Assembly: GCA_010909165.1 (NCBI GenBank)
Contig: VJWM01000044.1
Location: forward strand, 558,001-622,000
Length of the DNA stretch: 64,000 nucleotides
Source: Anthoceros angustus
Lineage: Eukaryota > Streptophyta > Anthocerotopsida > Anthocerotales > Anthocerotaceae
Direction of reading: 5' to 3'
In this document: piece by piece, positions 1 through 9,377 of the stretch
Position numbering within the stretch: position 1 is the stretch's first letter
Layout of the letters: each line of letters starts with the position of its first letter
The notes under the pieces: model-generated
Databases searched by the model: none
Seen by the model: only the letters and a program-made list of their open reading frames with translations
What the model was told of the DNA's origin: nothing
Translations under genes and position numbers: made by a program

Positions 1-658
1 TGCTGCTGCTGCCGCCGCTGCTTCTTCTTCTTCTTTGGCTTTCGCCGCCGCCGCCGCAGCAGCCGCGGCCGCCGCCTGCTCGTTGGTGTTGGACGAGTTG
101 CCGATCTGCTCGAGAGCGTGATCGATGAGGCCGCCGCTGTGGCAAGAGTCGGACACGATGGTGATGGTGGCACCCGGGGGCACCTTGTTCACGATCGCCC
201 TGAAGTCATCATCTGTCGAACACGCACTCCGAGTGAGTGAGAGAGCACCAAAGCGGCAGCTGCTGTCGCCAATGCCAATGGCCCAATTGGCATTCGCAGA
301 CTGTACACAAACCTGACAAGAGATTGAAGTCACAGGGCACGATGCACTCGTCAAAGCCGGTGTCATCCTGCTCTCCGGCCTCAGGCGTGACCCGCGTTCC
401 GTGTCCACTGAACTGGACGAACAAGGAATCCCCGGGCTGCACCCCGTCCACCAGCTGGTCCAGGGCCGCCCGGATGTTGGCCCCGGTGGGGAGCGGGTAA
501 TTGGGGTCATTGTCCACCAGCAAGACGATGTTCTCCGGCGGGAACCCGAACCTCTTAATGAGGACCTCGGCGAATCGCCACACGTCGTTGGTGCAGCCCC
601 GCAGCTCCGACTGCGTGCCGGGGTAGGTGCAGCCGATGAGAACCGCCTTCTTCACCAT
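1..658 (-). CDS. Type II metacaspase, 5' part (cut by window edge)
   Basis: Cysteine protease of the caspase-like C14 family that cleaves after Arg/Lys, usually calcium dependent; plant type II members act in wounding and programmed cell death. Exon 1 is 313-658 and begins [15 protein letters not shown], with the catalytic histidine in the motif [14 protein letters not shown] intron lies at 213-312. Exon 2 (212 to 1 and beyond) holds the catalytic cysteine motif [18 protein letters not shown]. The lack of an N-terminal prodomain and the direct start before the p20-like domain indicate type II. Exon 2 then enters a low-complexity Ala/Glu/Lys stretch (GCC/GCA and GAA runs at 1-80), which fits the variable linker between the p20 and p10 halves. 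The p10 part lies outside the window. The start is the first ATG before the conserved motif. Confidence 0.93.
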
Positions 659-746
659 TTTCGCGCAGCTTCGCACCTGGGCTCACCGATAATCTACGAC
701 AGTGTCCAAGGGCTTTCAAGCTCCAGCACCGCGTTCTGCACGCCCC

Positions 747-766
747 TTCTTATACAGCGCCATTGG
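747..766 (-). promoter_or_regulatory. TATA and CCAAT boxes of the metacaspase gene
   Basis: On the minus strand TATAAGAA (747-754) lies about 90 bp upstream of the metacaspase ATG, and CCAATGG (760-766) sits just upstream of it. Spacing and order suit a plant core promoter. This is inference from motif and position only. Confidence 0.5.
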
Positions 767-1637
767 CCCATCCCCTATCTGGCAATGTGCGCGCTGTCCC
801 ACACTACGCGCTCCGCCTTTCTCTCTCTCCCTGCTGGATGCCCTCCCTATCTTTCCCGATTTGGGGACGCGCCGACGTGCAACTTGATGACCCAAATTCC
901 TTGCTTCGACTGCACAGATCGCGCAAGTGGGATGCCAGAACCCTGGCAGCCAGCTGACCAGATACACCTCCAAGTACAGAGATGTGGAACTCCGCGTCCC
1001 CGGCCCTCTAACATTGTTATGCGCACGGGCTTGGAGCTGCAATCCACCATGTAACTATGTCCATACATAGTTACCGCGCCCGTTCCGGCGACCAAGAGCT
1101 CCCCCCATCCTGAATTCCAGAGCATCGTGCTGAGCACTCGAGATTCGAGAAATATCTTCTTCCCCGACCGGTGAAAGCTAGAGTAGCTTGTACACACATA
1201 TGTGCAGTCGTTTGTCTACCCCAGCTTTCACCGGTCGGGAAAGCTGCTAACGACAGGCCGTTCAACTGTAACATGGAAGACTCGGCCATCCAGTACGCAC
1301 AAAAAAGCGACGGAGGCGGCGGAGTTGCGGGAAGGGAATGTGCTGTCACGTGCTGTCGACTGTGATCTGCGGCCAGCCTTTACACATACCCAGCTAAGTA
1401 CACATGTGTGCCCATAAAACCCAGCGAGGTGTATGTTCGACACCATCTGCATTACGATGTGTTTTACAGGAAACATGACAATTCTCAGGGAAAGATATGT
1501 GGCCTTGGTCAAACTATGTACAGATTGCTTTCGGAACTTGAGTTGCTAGAAGAATTAATACAACTCAATGGGTTGCTGAGAGATCACGACAGCGTCACAG
1601 CAACGTGCTTGCGGTCACACGCGTATGCCTGGGCAAG
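767..1637. other. Intergenic stretch, no gene recognised
   Basis: Several short ORFs occur on both strands but none resembles a known protein or has splice-supported continuity. The only distinct structure is the inverted repeat at 1163-1239. Confidence 0.5.
1163..1239. repeat. 17-bp perfect inverted repeat with 43-nt loop
   Basis: The left arm CCCGACCGGTGAAAGCT (1163-1179) is the exact reverse complement of 1223-1239. A transcript could form a stem-loop. No gene is nearby on either side, and no poly-T tract follows, so a terminator role is not supported. It may be the end of a small foldback element. Confidence 0.7.
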
Positions 1638-3150
1638 TCAAGAGTCACATGAGATCCGGATGCAAACAAAGGGACATAATAACTGCAAAACCTTTGAAGC
1701 GTACATACAGTGCCCCAGTACCTCCGAGCTAAGACCCTTGACATGGATGTTTGAGAAAAGTTCGGCGGGATGAGGTTCCGGAATTTCCCGAGATGAAACA
1801 AGCACAATACCAAGAATAATCTTAGGAACAGAAGCAAACAACATGCTCAGATAGACCGAGGAACACAAGGATCAAACGTGGGCTCAAACCTTAACTAGAG
1901 CCACTGCACCATCTACCTTCTTCTTCGCTTCCTTCTCAACGTTCTGAGCAACATGCTGAAGAAGAAGTTAGGCTCTAGAAGTGGAAGTGTCACAAGACCA
2001 GCTTGCGAGAAACCCAAACAAGAGAGGATACCTTTATGTCATTCGCTGTGGCGATATCATGGGCCAGCAGTAACTTCCTTGTTCTCTCGGTGGGATCATG
2101 TTCCTGTTCATCCGAGCAAGTAGATAAGATTACTTCAAACCTGCCGGATTCCAGCAATCTCATCTCTTGTTCGGGACGTGCTACCAGGACCTGACATGAG
2201 TGTCCATGGTACCTGTACGTATCCATTTCCAGCACCTGTTTGACCGAACTTGTCAGTTGAGTGAAAGAACGTGATAGCAAATTAATTATGAACTTTGTCA
2301 CAGGATCTGCAGGTTCTTACCAATGGCCCTTTGGTCAATGCATGATTCTTGGAGTATTTCACTGCTTGCTTCACTGCCAGAACATCCATACCATTCACCT
2401 GGGGATCAGTAGGGACAAGGGGGTCGTCAGGTGATCATCTGAAGCAATGAACTAGAGCATGAGACATCATACTTGCTGCATTGGTTAGTGAGATCATCGG
2501 TGTCATTCAGTCACAAGCGCTTGAAAATTTACAGAGACGAAAGCTAACCTTGAGACGAGAGTCACCAGGAGCATACTACTCGGTACTTTTCACTGAGCGC
2601 CAGTCTGCTGTCTCCCTTCCATCTGCACAAAAGAAGGCCAAAATCCCACTCGGATCAGCTACGAACTGTTGACCTATCACGCATCCTAGCTGAGCGAATT
2701 GAGCGAGAGGCGCAGTGCGAACTCACAGTGGTTGTTCTCGCAAACAAACATGACGGGGAAATTCCTCAGAGCCGACATATTCATGACCTCAAACAGCTGA
2801 CCCTGACTGGCAGCCCCGTCCCCATAGAGAGCCAGAGTGACGCGTTCCATCTTGAGATACTTCTGCGCAAAGGCAAGGCCAGCACCCAACGGCCCCTGCC
2901 CGGCGGCGATGCCGTTGCCGCCGTAGGAGCCCCTCTCCATCTTGTAAATGTGCATGGAGCCTCCTTTCCTTTCCCCGAAGAAAAGCCGTCTCTTACCGGC
3001 CCATCAACTCGGCAAAGACATCGAGCTGCGTGCGAGGTCACAGTAGCCAGTGACGATGTTGTAGTTGACGGTGAGCGACGTGCGAAATACGAGAGTAGCT
3101 ATGCAGGTTCACTTGTATCCATGATTGAGAAGCTCGTGGAAATTTTATCC
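1638..3150 (-). pseudogene. Pyruvate dehydrogenase E1-alpha pseudogene
   Basis: Related to the thiamine-diphosphate-binding alpha subunit of mitochondrial pyruvate dehydrogenase. Exon-like blocks: about 3060-2727 (TPP motif [12 protein letters not shown], then CENNH), 2622-2549, 2398-2321 (intact, starting VNGMDVLAVKQAV), 2235-2141 (LEMDTYRYHGHS), 2103-2032 (DPTERTRKLLLAHDIAT), 1955-1890, and about 1831-1638. GT-AG borders survive at most introns, so this is a decayed intron-containing gene rather than a retrocopy. Lesions: an in-frame TAG in 2622-2549 with loss of the GMGTAEWR core (here GRETADWR); a one-base deletion after HGHS; stop and frameshift before the MHIYKM segment; and the last acceptor reading CTCGG instead of CAG. 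The mitochondrial N-terminal part is absent. Family assignment is sure; loss of function is very likely. Confidence 0.88.
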
Positions 3151-3432
3151 TCTTGAAAGGGTGCACCAAGTCATGACAAACAAAAAGGTAGGACGGCAGA
3201 TTTTGAGAGCGAATTGAGTCTGAGACTCCCATAACCTTGGCAGTTATAATATTAATGAGTGGTAGCTCTGACCTTTTTTAGAGAAATCGTGGAGTTCCAA
3301 CGTTCCAAACTGGGTCCGTTGTAGCTTGTCATTTCAACTGGTGTATGTGGCACACACGAGCTGAGATAAGAACCTGCAGGCCCATCGGGTAGCAGGTGCT
3401 ATTCCCTAAGTAGTTTAGAAGATTTATAAATC

Positions 3433-3565
3433 TTGTGGATCGGTACGGGGATAGTGTGTTGTCCTCTTGGTAGTGTGAAAATTTTATGAATCGTCCTCAA
3501 ATTGTGGATCGGTACGGGGATAGTGTGTTGTCCTCTTGGTAGTGTGAAAATTTTATGAATCGTCC
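3433..3565. repeat. Two-copy direct repeat, 64 bp units
   Basis: 3433-3496 and 3502-3565 are identical 64-bp units separated by five bases (period 69). They lie in noncoding sequence and look like a simple local duplication. Confidence 0.85.
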
Positions 3566-3799
3566 CAGTATTTGGGCTGCCGACCTCCCTTGTTGATAAT
3601 GATAATAATTTATTGATACGCAGTACAATTTGATGGATGCTAGTGTGCAGCATTTATCGGAAGTCGTTTCACCGAGCTTCAAATGACTAGCATCCCAGGC
3701 TTGGAGTGCCTCAACCAATATCTCTCCAAGTCGTTTGAATGTCAAAAAGACAGTCTCCCTAGAATCCGGTGCTGTTGTTAGCAGAGGACGCGATTGTGA

Positions 3800-4640
3800 C
3801 CTCAATTTTCAACATAGGTCCTGGGGAGGGACCTAATTTTGGTCAAGTTAGTGTCCAGGCTCCAGCCGAAAGGCAGGGTTTAAGAATAATTAGGTTAGGC
3901 GCCCCTTCAGTGTCCGGTTTGGGCATTGGCAGTGGGGTCAGCTAGGGTTAGCGCCCTAATCGTCACAGCGCAGGTAAACACGAGCGAGGGATCTAGTATC
4001 CCTTCCCGTGTGTGTAGGTAGCTGGCAGTAGGCAGTGATAGAGCCAGCTAAGGGTTGTAATAAAGGAGTGCAAGTATTGAAGAGCTCCAACCCCTGTTCC
4101 TCGCGAGCAGGAAGGAGGAGTTAAGTGTGCCGGAGCGGTTACCCATGGCAAGAGCAATGGAGCCAAGGAAGGGAGGAGCCCGGACTGGCCTTGCTTGTGC
4201 AGACGCGACCGCGGAGGTACTGCGGCAGCCTTGCCTCACCAGAACGTGAAGCCATACACCGAACGGACCGTGGAAGGGAGGAATCGAGTGGAGAGTGACA
4301 AACAGGATCGAAGCGAGCAAGGAAGGGCTAACGGTGCTAGCTGAAGGACGCGAACGAGTCCTTAAACATCTGATAGCACTGGACCTAGCTGGTGAAGTTT
4401 GTTATGGAATACGGTAGAGCATGAGAGAGGAGAAAGTGCACATTAGGAGACTCCGGTGGGGCCACGGACCGATCAGGGGTTGTAACCTTAGGCGGTTAAT
4501 ATAGTGGAAAGTGGTTGACTCACAAGGCACTCCGGTTCGTTGATCGAGTTGAGCTGTCCCCTAGGAACTTCTGACACGAAAGAGCTCTAGAGGCTAGGGA
4601 TCCACGAAATACTCGTTTAGACAGCCTGGGGCTCACGATC
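3800..4640. other. Possible LTR-retroelement leader remnant
   Basis: Contains an AATAAAG polyadenylation-like signal (about 4060) followed by several hundred bases with no coherent ORF. A 21-bp segment at 4347-4367, from GACGCGAACG to GTCCTTAAAC, recurs with one mismatch at 53950-53970, in a similar setting after another AATAAA-containing stretch. The shared order suggests post-LTR leader sequence of related elements. No LTR pair could be delimited. Confidence 0.3.
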
Positions 4641-5669
4641 TGGTGGCTGGGGTAAGTTCGTTAATATCGATACTGACTGGACAAGATCCACCTAAAGTAG
4701 ATAGGAATAATGAGCTGATGGTGAGGCCGATACATTCCCTTGCGATTGAACCACTTAGTATATGAGACGAGACATAGTGTGCGCTCGATTGGTTTGCCAG
4801 CGAAAGTCCGTCCACAGTGAGGAATTGAATAATTGTCCATCCTTAAATGAGAAGCCTTTCATTGTTTCAGCGCCGGAGAAAATTGACTCTTTCCCTCCCT
4901 CTCGTGCCCCACCACACGCGCCCGCTATGTATTCAAACTAAAGGGTTGTCATATTGCTTATGGCAATTTATAAGTCAATTATTTCTTGGCCAAGGAGCAA
5001 ACTCGAGATTTTTTCTATTAACCTTTAGACTAATGAAGCAACTTGCACACGATACAATTCCCGAAGGACGAGGCTGCGTACATAGCTATATCATGCATGT
5101 ATATGTTAATATGGATGTTAGGGTGGCAGACCCCTTTGCGTTTAGCATTGCTTTTCGTTGCAATGCTTCGTGGATGACCCAATTGAGACCTTAAAGAAAA
5201 ATGACACTTGCTCATTTAGAAGAGAAGACACCTTGATCCCTTGACTATGCACAAGGCTACAAGGGAAACTCCTAACACAATTGAACCTATCTAATTGGAA
5301 TATTGAACAACACGGCATGGGCTAGAAGTCCAGATAAATTAACATCGCGCATTTTCTAAAGCATGTGGGATCCACCACCTAGCCATCCTATATACCCTCC
5401 GTTGCACCATTCGATCCCGGCAAAAACAAAGCACTCACTATTGTAAGCGCCGTGTTCCTCATCTGCTATAAGAATTATAACCCTAGGAGGGATATCGGCT
5501 AAACCTTCAACTAACAAAATGGAGGGTGTTGGGTTAGACTTACATGCGTTATGATCGGCAGAGTGGTTTTACGGCCAGTTTCCATGAGCCTGGCCCTAGG
5601 CCAGATTTGCATAATAGACACAAAGTTGGCGGACCAGGGCCTTGTCGGTCAGCGATTCTAACTCACTCC
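4641..5669. other. AT-rich intergenic stretch with a dispersed repeat
   Basis: No convincing gene. About 5227-5310 is a diverged copy (roughly 70-75% by eye) of 9043-9130; both contain TATGCA, AAGGCTACA and AACACA in the same order. The rest is AT-rich without recognisable features. Confidence 0.4.
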
Positions 5670-6440
5670 TTAAATTAAGGAAGAAGGAAGGGAAACGAGG
5701 TATAAGAGGGCGAACAACGCCTCCCTAACCTTGCAGGAGTGTTTAGGGTGGGTAGGGCGTGGCAGGATTGAAAGGAAATTGCGAAGGAACCGCTCTCGAA
5801 TTGCAGGCATAAGTGTAGGAGTCCGTGAAGTACTCTTGAGGAGGGCAACCGCCTTCTTGATTGCCACATGTTGACGGTCTGCACTTGCCCACGATGCCTT
5901 CTTCAGCAGAGATAAGAAGACCATCAACTCTGGGTAGTAGGCTTTTATGTCCACCTTGAAGGCTTTTATGTCCGCCTTGAAGGCTTTTTTCATGAAAGCT
6001 GATCCCGACGCATCTTGCCACACCTTGTGCACTCCGTCCACCTGGCTCCCAAGGGCGTGTGCAATAGTAGCTATGATCATCGGGCATGACACTTGCACGC
6101 CGGTCGCGACGAACATGCTCCTCAGCTCCATCGTGCAGGCCTCAGAAGTCGTCGCGTTGATGAAGTCATCTGCCCTACACCCTTGACCGCCGAAGAAAAA
6201 AAAACTCACCACCTCAAGGGACAGCATGTTCACAATCGGCAGCAACGCCCTCGCGTCCAAACTGTGCACCACTAGCTTGAACCCGTCCCCAACAAGGCCT
6301 TCAATATGCAAGCACTTTTTAAAAAGGAGCTCCTCGGTTAGCCTTTCTTGCACCATGCTCACCTCCATGCCCAACTGGGTCCCGGTCGAAGCCGTGCAAA
6401 ATGCCGGAAAAACTCGGGATCCCCAATAGTACAAGTCCAA
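5670..6440 (-). CDS. Hypothetical protein, 256 aa
   Basis: An open frame without recognisable family. It starts MDLYYWGSRVFP and has a hydrophobic, mostly helical composition. A short internal repeat, KAFKADI then KAFKVDI, sits near residues 155-170. Its N-terminal third (about residues 15-85) is what the downstream ~300 bp array repeats, so this frame may be the full-length source or simply the outermost copy of a repeat-derived sequence. Nearest neighbours are repeats, which argues for a mobile-element origin. No signal peptide or clear catalytic motif is visible. Whether it is expressed is unknown. Confidence 0.3.
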   Translation of the reverse strand: MDLYYWGSRVFPAFCTASTGTQLGMEVSMVQERLTEELLFKKCLHIEGLVGDGFKLVVHSLDARALLPIVNMLSLEVVSFFFFGGQGCRADDFINATTSEACTMELRSMFVATGVQVSCPMIIATIAHALGSQVDGVHKVWQDASGSAFMKKAFKADIKAFKVDIKAYYPELMVFLSLLKKASWASADRQHVAIKKAVALLKSTSRTPTLMPAIRERFLRNFLSILPRPTHPKHSCKVREALFALLYLVSLPSSLI

Positions 6441-7405
6441 AGAGTGGTGTATGTGTGGAAACCGTAAGGAAGGAAGATCACCTACTGTGAGAGGGATCTA
6501 GCAACCTTGACCGCCGGAGAAAAAAAACTCACCACCTCAAGGGACGATTTTCACAAGGCTCAGCGTGCACCACTAGCTTGAACCCGTCCCCAACAAGGCC
6601 TTCAATATGCAAGCACTTTTTAAAAAGGAGCTCCTCGGTTAGCCTTTCTTGCACCATGCTTATCTCCATGCCAGGTCCTACCAAGCCGTGCAAAATGCCG
6701 AAAAACTCGGGGTCCCTAACGGTACAAGTCCAAGGAGTGGTGTATGTGTGGAAAAGCGTAAGGAAGGAAGATCACCCTCGAGAGGGATCTAGCAACCTTG
6801 ACCGCGGAGAAAAACTCACCACCTCAAGGGACGATTTTCACAATCGGCGAACGCCTCGCGTCAAAGCATGCACCACTAGCTTGAACCCGTCCCCAACAAG
6901 GCCTTCAATATGCAAGCACTTTTAAAAGGAGCTCCTCGGTTAGCCTTTCTTGCACCATGCTTATCTCCATGCCAGGTCCTACCAAGCCGGGTGCAAAATG
7001 CGAAAAACTCGGGGTCCCTAACGGTACAAGTCCAAGGAGTGGTGTATGTGTGGAAAAGCGTAAGGAAGGAAGATCACCTACTGTGAGAGGGATCTAGCAA
7101 CCTTGACCGCCGGAGAAAAAAAACTCACCACCTCAAGGGACAGCATTTTCACAATCGGCAGCAACGCCCTCGCGTCCAAACTGTGCACCACTAGCTTGAA
7201 CCCGTCCCCAACAAGGCCTTCAATATGCAAGCACTTTTTAAAAAGGAGCTCCTCGGTTAGCCTTTCTTGCACCATGCTTATCTCCATGCCCAGCTGGGGT
7301 CCCGGCCGAAGCCGTGCAAAATGCCGGAAAAACTCGGGGTCCCTAACAGTACAAGTCCAAGGAGTGGTGTATGTGTGGAAACCGTAAGGAAGGAAGATCA
7401 CCTAC
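6185..7405. repeat. Tandem array, four copies of a ~300 bp unit
   Basis: The segment beginning GCACCACTAGCTTGAACCCG occurs at 6266, 6567, 6870 and 7185 (spacing 301, 303, 315). Each unit carries the same minus-strand coding stretch (SMVQERLTEELLFKKCLHIE in the outer copies). Outer copies (6185-6480 and 7080-7400) are nearly identical. The two inner copies lack short segments, for example within the AGCAACGCCCTCGCGTCC part, which breaks the frame. Confidence 0.88.
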
Positions 7406-7529
7406 CGTGGGAGGGATCTAGCAACTAACGTAAGGGTTGCAGAAGAAGTACCTCTATTCCTCAACTTTGTAGAGGGACTCAGCAAAGAAGCCATGACTAA
7501 ATCCACAAGCACCAAAGGCAAGGAAGTAG

Positions 7530-8006
7530 ATGCCAAGGCTAATCGTCTGCCTACCAAGGAAAGCGGGGCAGGCAAAGGCAAGAAGTCGGCCTCCAGAAGG
7601 ATGGAAGTTGGACATGCCACAATTCACATGCTTTGCAGGACAATTGTCTTCTAGGGACCTTGCAGACTTTAGGCCCTGGGCAGCGGAAGAAAACATCCAG
7701 ATAGAATGGGTGTATGGCAGGCATTGGGCCTACTCCAACTTGGAGCTAATTGAGGAGTGTTATGCAAGTTTGCACCAGATAAAGAAAGAGTTGGCTGCCT
7801 TATCGGATAGGAATGCCATGACAGACTCAAGATGCTGGACGATGAGAAGCATAAGACAGGTGTATGAAAGACCAGATAGTGAGGATGATGGGATCAATCT
7901 CATGGAGGGGAGCAATGGTGGAAAACGGTCATCCACCACAAATCTACCTAAGGAGGCCTTGACCATCATGCAGGGAGGAATGAAAGCTAAGACCAAGAAC
8001 GACTAG
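7530..8006 (+). CDS. Hypothetical protein, 158 aa
   Basis: Open frame MPRLIVCLPRKAGQ..., with a basic N-terminus, a tryptophan-rich middle (residues around 48-66, including FRPWAAEEN and WVYGRHWAY), then a charged helical stretch. No known domain recognised. It ends 12 bp before the next ORF on the same strand, in a different frame relative to it; the two may be one broken gene. A different overlapping frame upstream (from about 7440) is also open. Location directly after the repeat array suggests a mobile-element-derived sequence. Confidence 0.35.
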   Translation: MPRLIVCLPRKAGQAKARSRPPEGWKLDMPQFTCFAGQLSSRDLADFRPWAAEENIQIEWVYGRHWAYSNLELIEECYASLHQIKKELAALSDRNAMTDSRCWTMRSIRQVYERPDSEDDGINLMEGSNGGKRSSTTNLPKEALTIMQGGMKAKTKND

Positions 8007-8018
8007 AGGACAGACCAA

Positions 8019-8540
8019 GTGATAGAGCTTAAGTGGAGATTGTTTGCAAAGATTGTCTTAGGTTCGGTGAATTGCCCACGCACCTCTTACTTTAGCAACA
8101 CATTCTTATACTTCCTGTGGAAAGTGCCTCAAGGACAAAGGCCGGATTGGGGCTTAATCATGTATGAAGCTTACATCCATCATCGGGAGAAATTGCTCAA
8201 GCCCAATGCAGTGGATGAAGGAAGTGCATGGCCGTGCTATCTCAGCACGTATTTGATACACTTGTGGGAGACAGAGGGATTGCTGACCAGTGAAGAATTG
8301 GATGATTCCAGGCACCCTTTTGATATTGTACATTTAAGGCCTGGAGTGGAGCGGCCTTGGCTTAGTGTTTTGCAAAAGAAGGGGGTGACAGCAGGGCCAT
8401 CCGAAGTATTGTTGTTGGAGGGAGTAGCTCCGAGAGAGCCCCAGGAGGAAGATACAAAAATGCCCGAAATTCTAGTCATGGAAGGAAACGAAAATTCTAG
8501 TCATGGAAGGAAACGAGAAGAATATGGCGACCCGAGATGA
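8019..8540 (+). CDS. Hypothetical protein, 173 aa
   Basis: Open frame starting MIELKWRLFAKIVLG. The first ~110 residues look like folded protein (YFLWKVPQGQRPDWGLIMYE, then WPCYLSTYLIHLWETEG), followed by an acidic, Pro/Glu-rich tail with a short repeat (two copies of ENSSHGRK-like coding at 8479-8515). The WGLIMYEAYIHH and WPCYLSTYLIHLW pattern is reminiscent of plant gag-like or mobile-domain proteins encoded near transposons, but I cannot name a family. Probably continuous with the preceding ORF through a frameshift or intron. Confidence 0.35.
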   Translation: MIELKWRLFAKIVLGSVNCPRTSYFSNTFLYFLWKVPQGQRPDWGLIMYEAYIHHREKLLKPNAVDEGSAWPCYLSTYLIHLWETEGLLTSEELDDSRHPFDIVHLRPGVERPWLSVLQKKGVTAGPSEVLLLEGVAPREPQEEDTKMPEILVMEGNENSSHGRKREEYGDPR

Positions 8541-9377
8541 TCGTCACCGTAGCAAGTATGTAGAATGTGGACTCAAAAATAACATATGAAATGAATACCG
8601 ATAATGAATATAGATATTTATACAATAATTCCTAAGTATTAAAAATCAATCATATTTGATAACCTAAAGATGTCGAGTATGGTATGAAGGTGGGCACGCT
8701 TGCCCGGAACCATCTAAACACCCGGGTCGGTGTCGTGCCCGGGCTTTCCGTAGCCGGCCCGTGGTACATGGAAACCGGCCCTAAGAAGAACATGGACGCT
8801 TACGTTTTGGTCATTCTCATTCTGTTTTTATTTTATTTTTTTATTTTCTGTCTCCCAGGACTCGGGCAGGATGACCAAACATGCAGGTCGCAGGGTTTCT
8901 TGAGAGCGACGGTGGCGGCCGAAGGTGGAGCGGACGGGTAACTGCTATGGCATAAGGACATTGGGATGAAGATTTAGCATCTGCCGTACACTACCATCAA
9001 AATATAAAAGTATGTAAAAAAGGCCAAATCAAAGAACTTGATGAGACCTTGCTCCCTTCGATATGCAAAAGGCTACATAGGAAAACTACCAACACAGTTC
9101 CACAATTTCTAACTGAAATATTATACAGTACCATCAAAGTATCAAAATATAAACTTCCACAATGTCTCCATGCTAAAATCACTGGCTTTCTCCGTCTACA
9201 CACTAAGGAGATGAAAGTGGTTGGAGGAAGTAGAAGTCACATAGGAATTGGCCAAATCAAAGAATCCGTTTCGTATCCATCTAGAAAAGAAGTCTGAGAT
9301 ACTACTAGCACAAGTGTACAGATAGACGCGCTTCATGTATTCTTCTGCAAAACTTAGGTGATACAACCGAGCTCCTG
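8541..9377. other. Intergenic stretch with repeat copy
   Basis: No gene seen. 9043-9130 is the partner of the dispersed repeat at 5227-5310. Inside it, GGCCAAATCAAAGAA occurs twice (about 9019 and 9250), and a TACCATCAAA block also recurs (about 8992 and 9129), so the stretch is internally repetitive. The remainder is AT-rich; 3' flank of the serine decarboxylase gene. Confidence 0.4.

Noticed and set aside
3433-3565. 64-bp direct repeats as transposon ends or attachment sites
   Set aside because: They adjoin with only five bases between and enclose nothing; a local duplication explains them.
6185-7405. CRISPR-like array
   Set aside because: Units are ~300 bp, adjoining, without short repeats separated by unique spacers, and the host is a plant.
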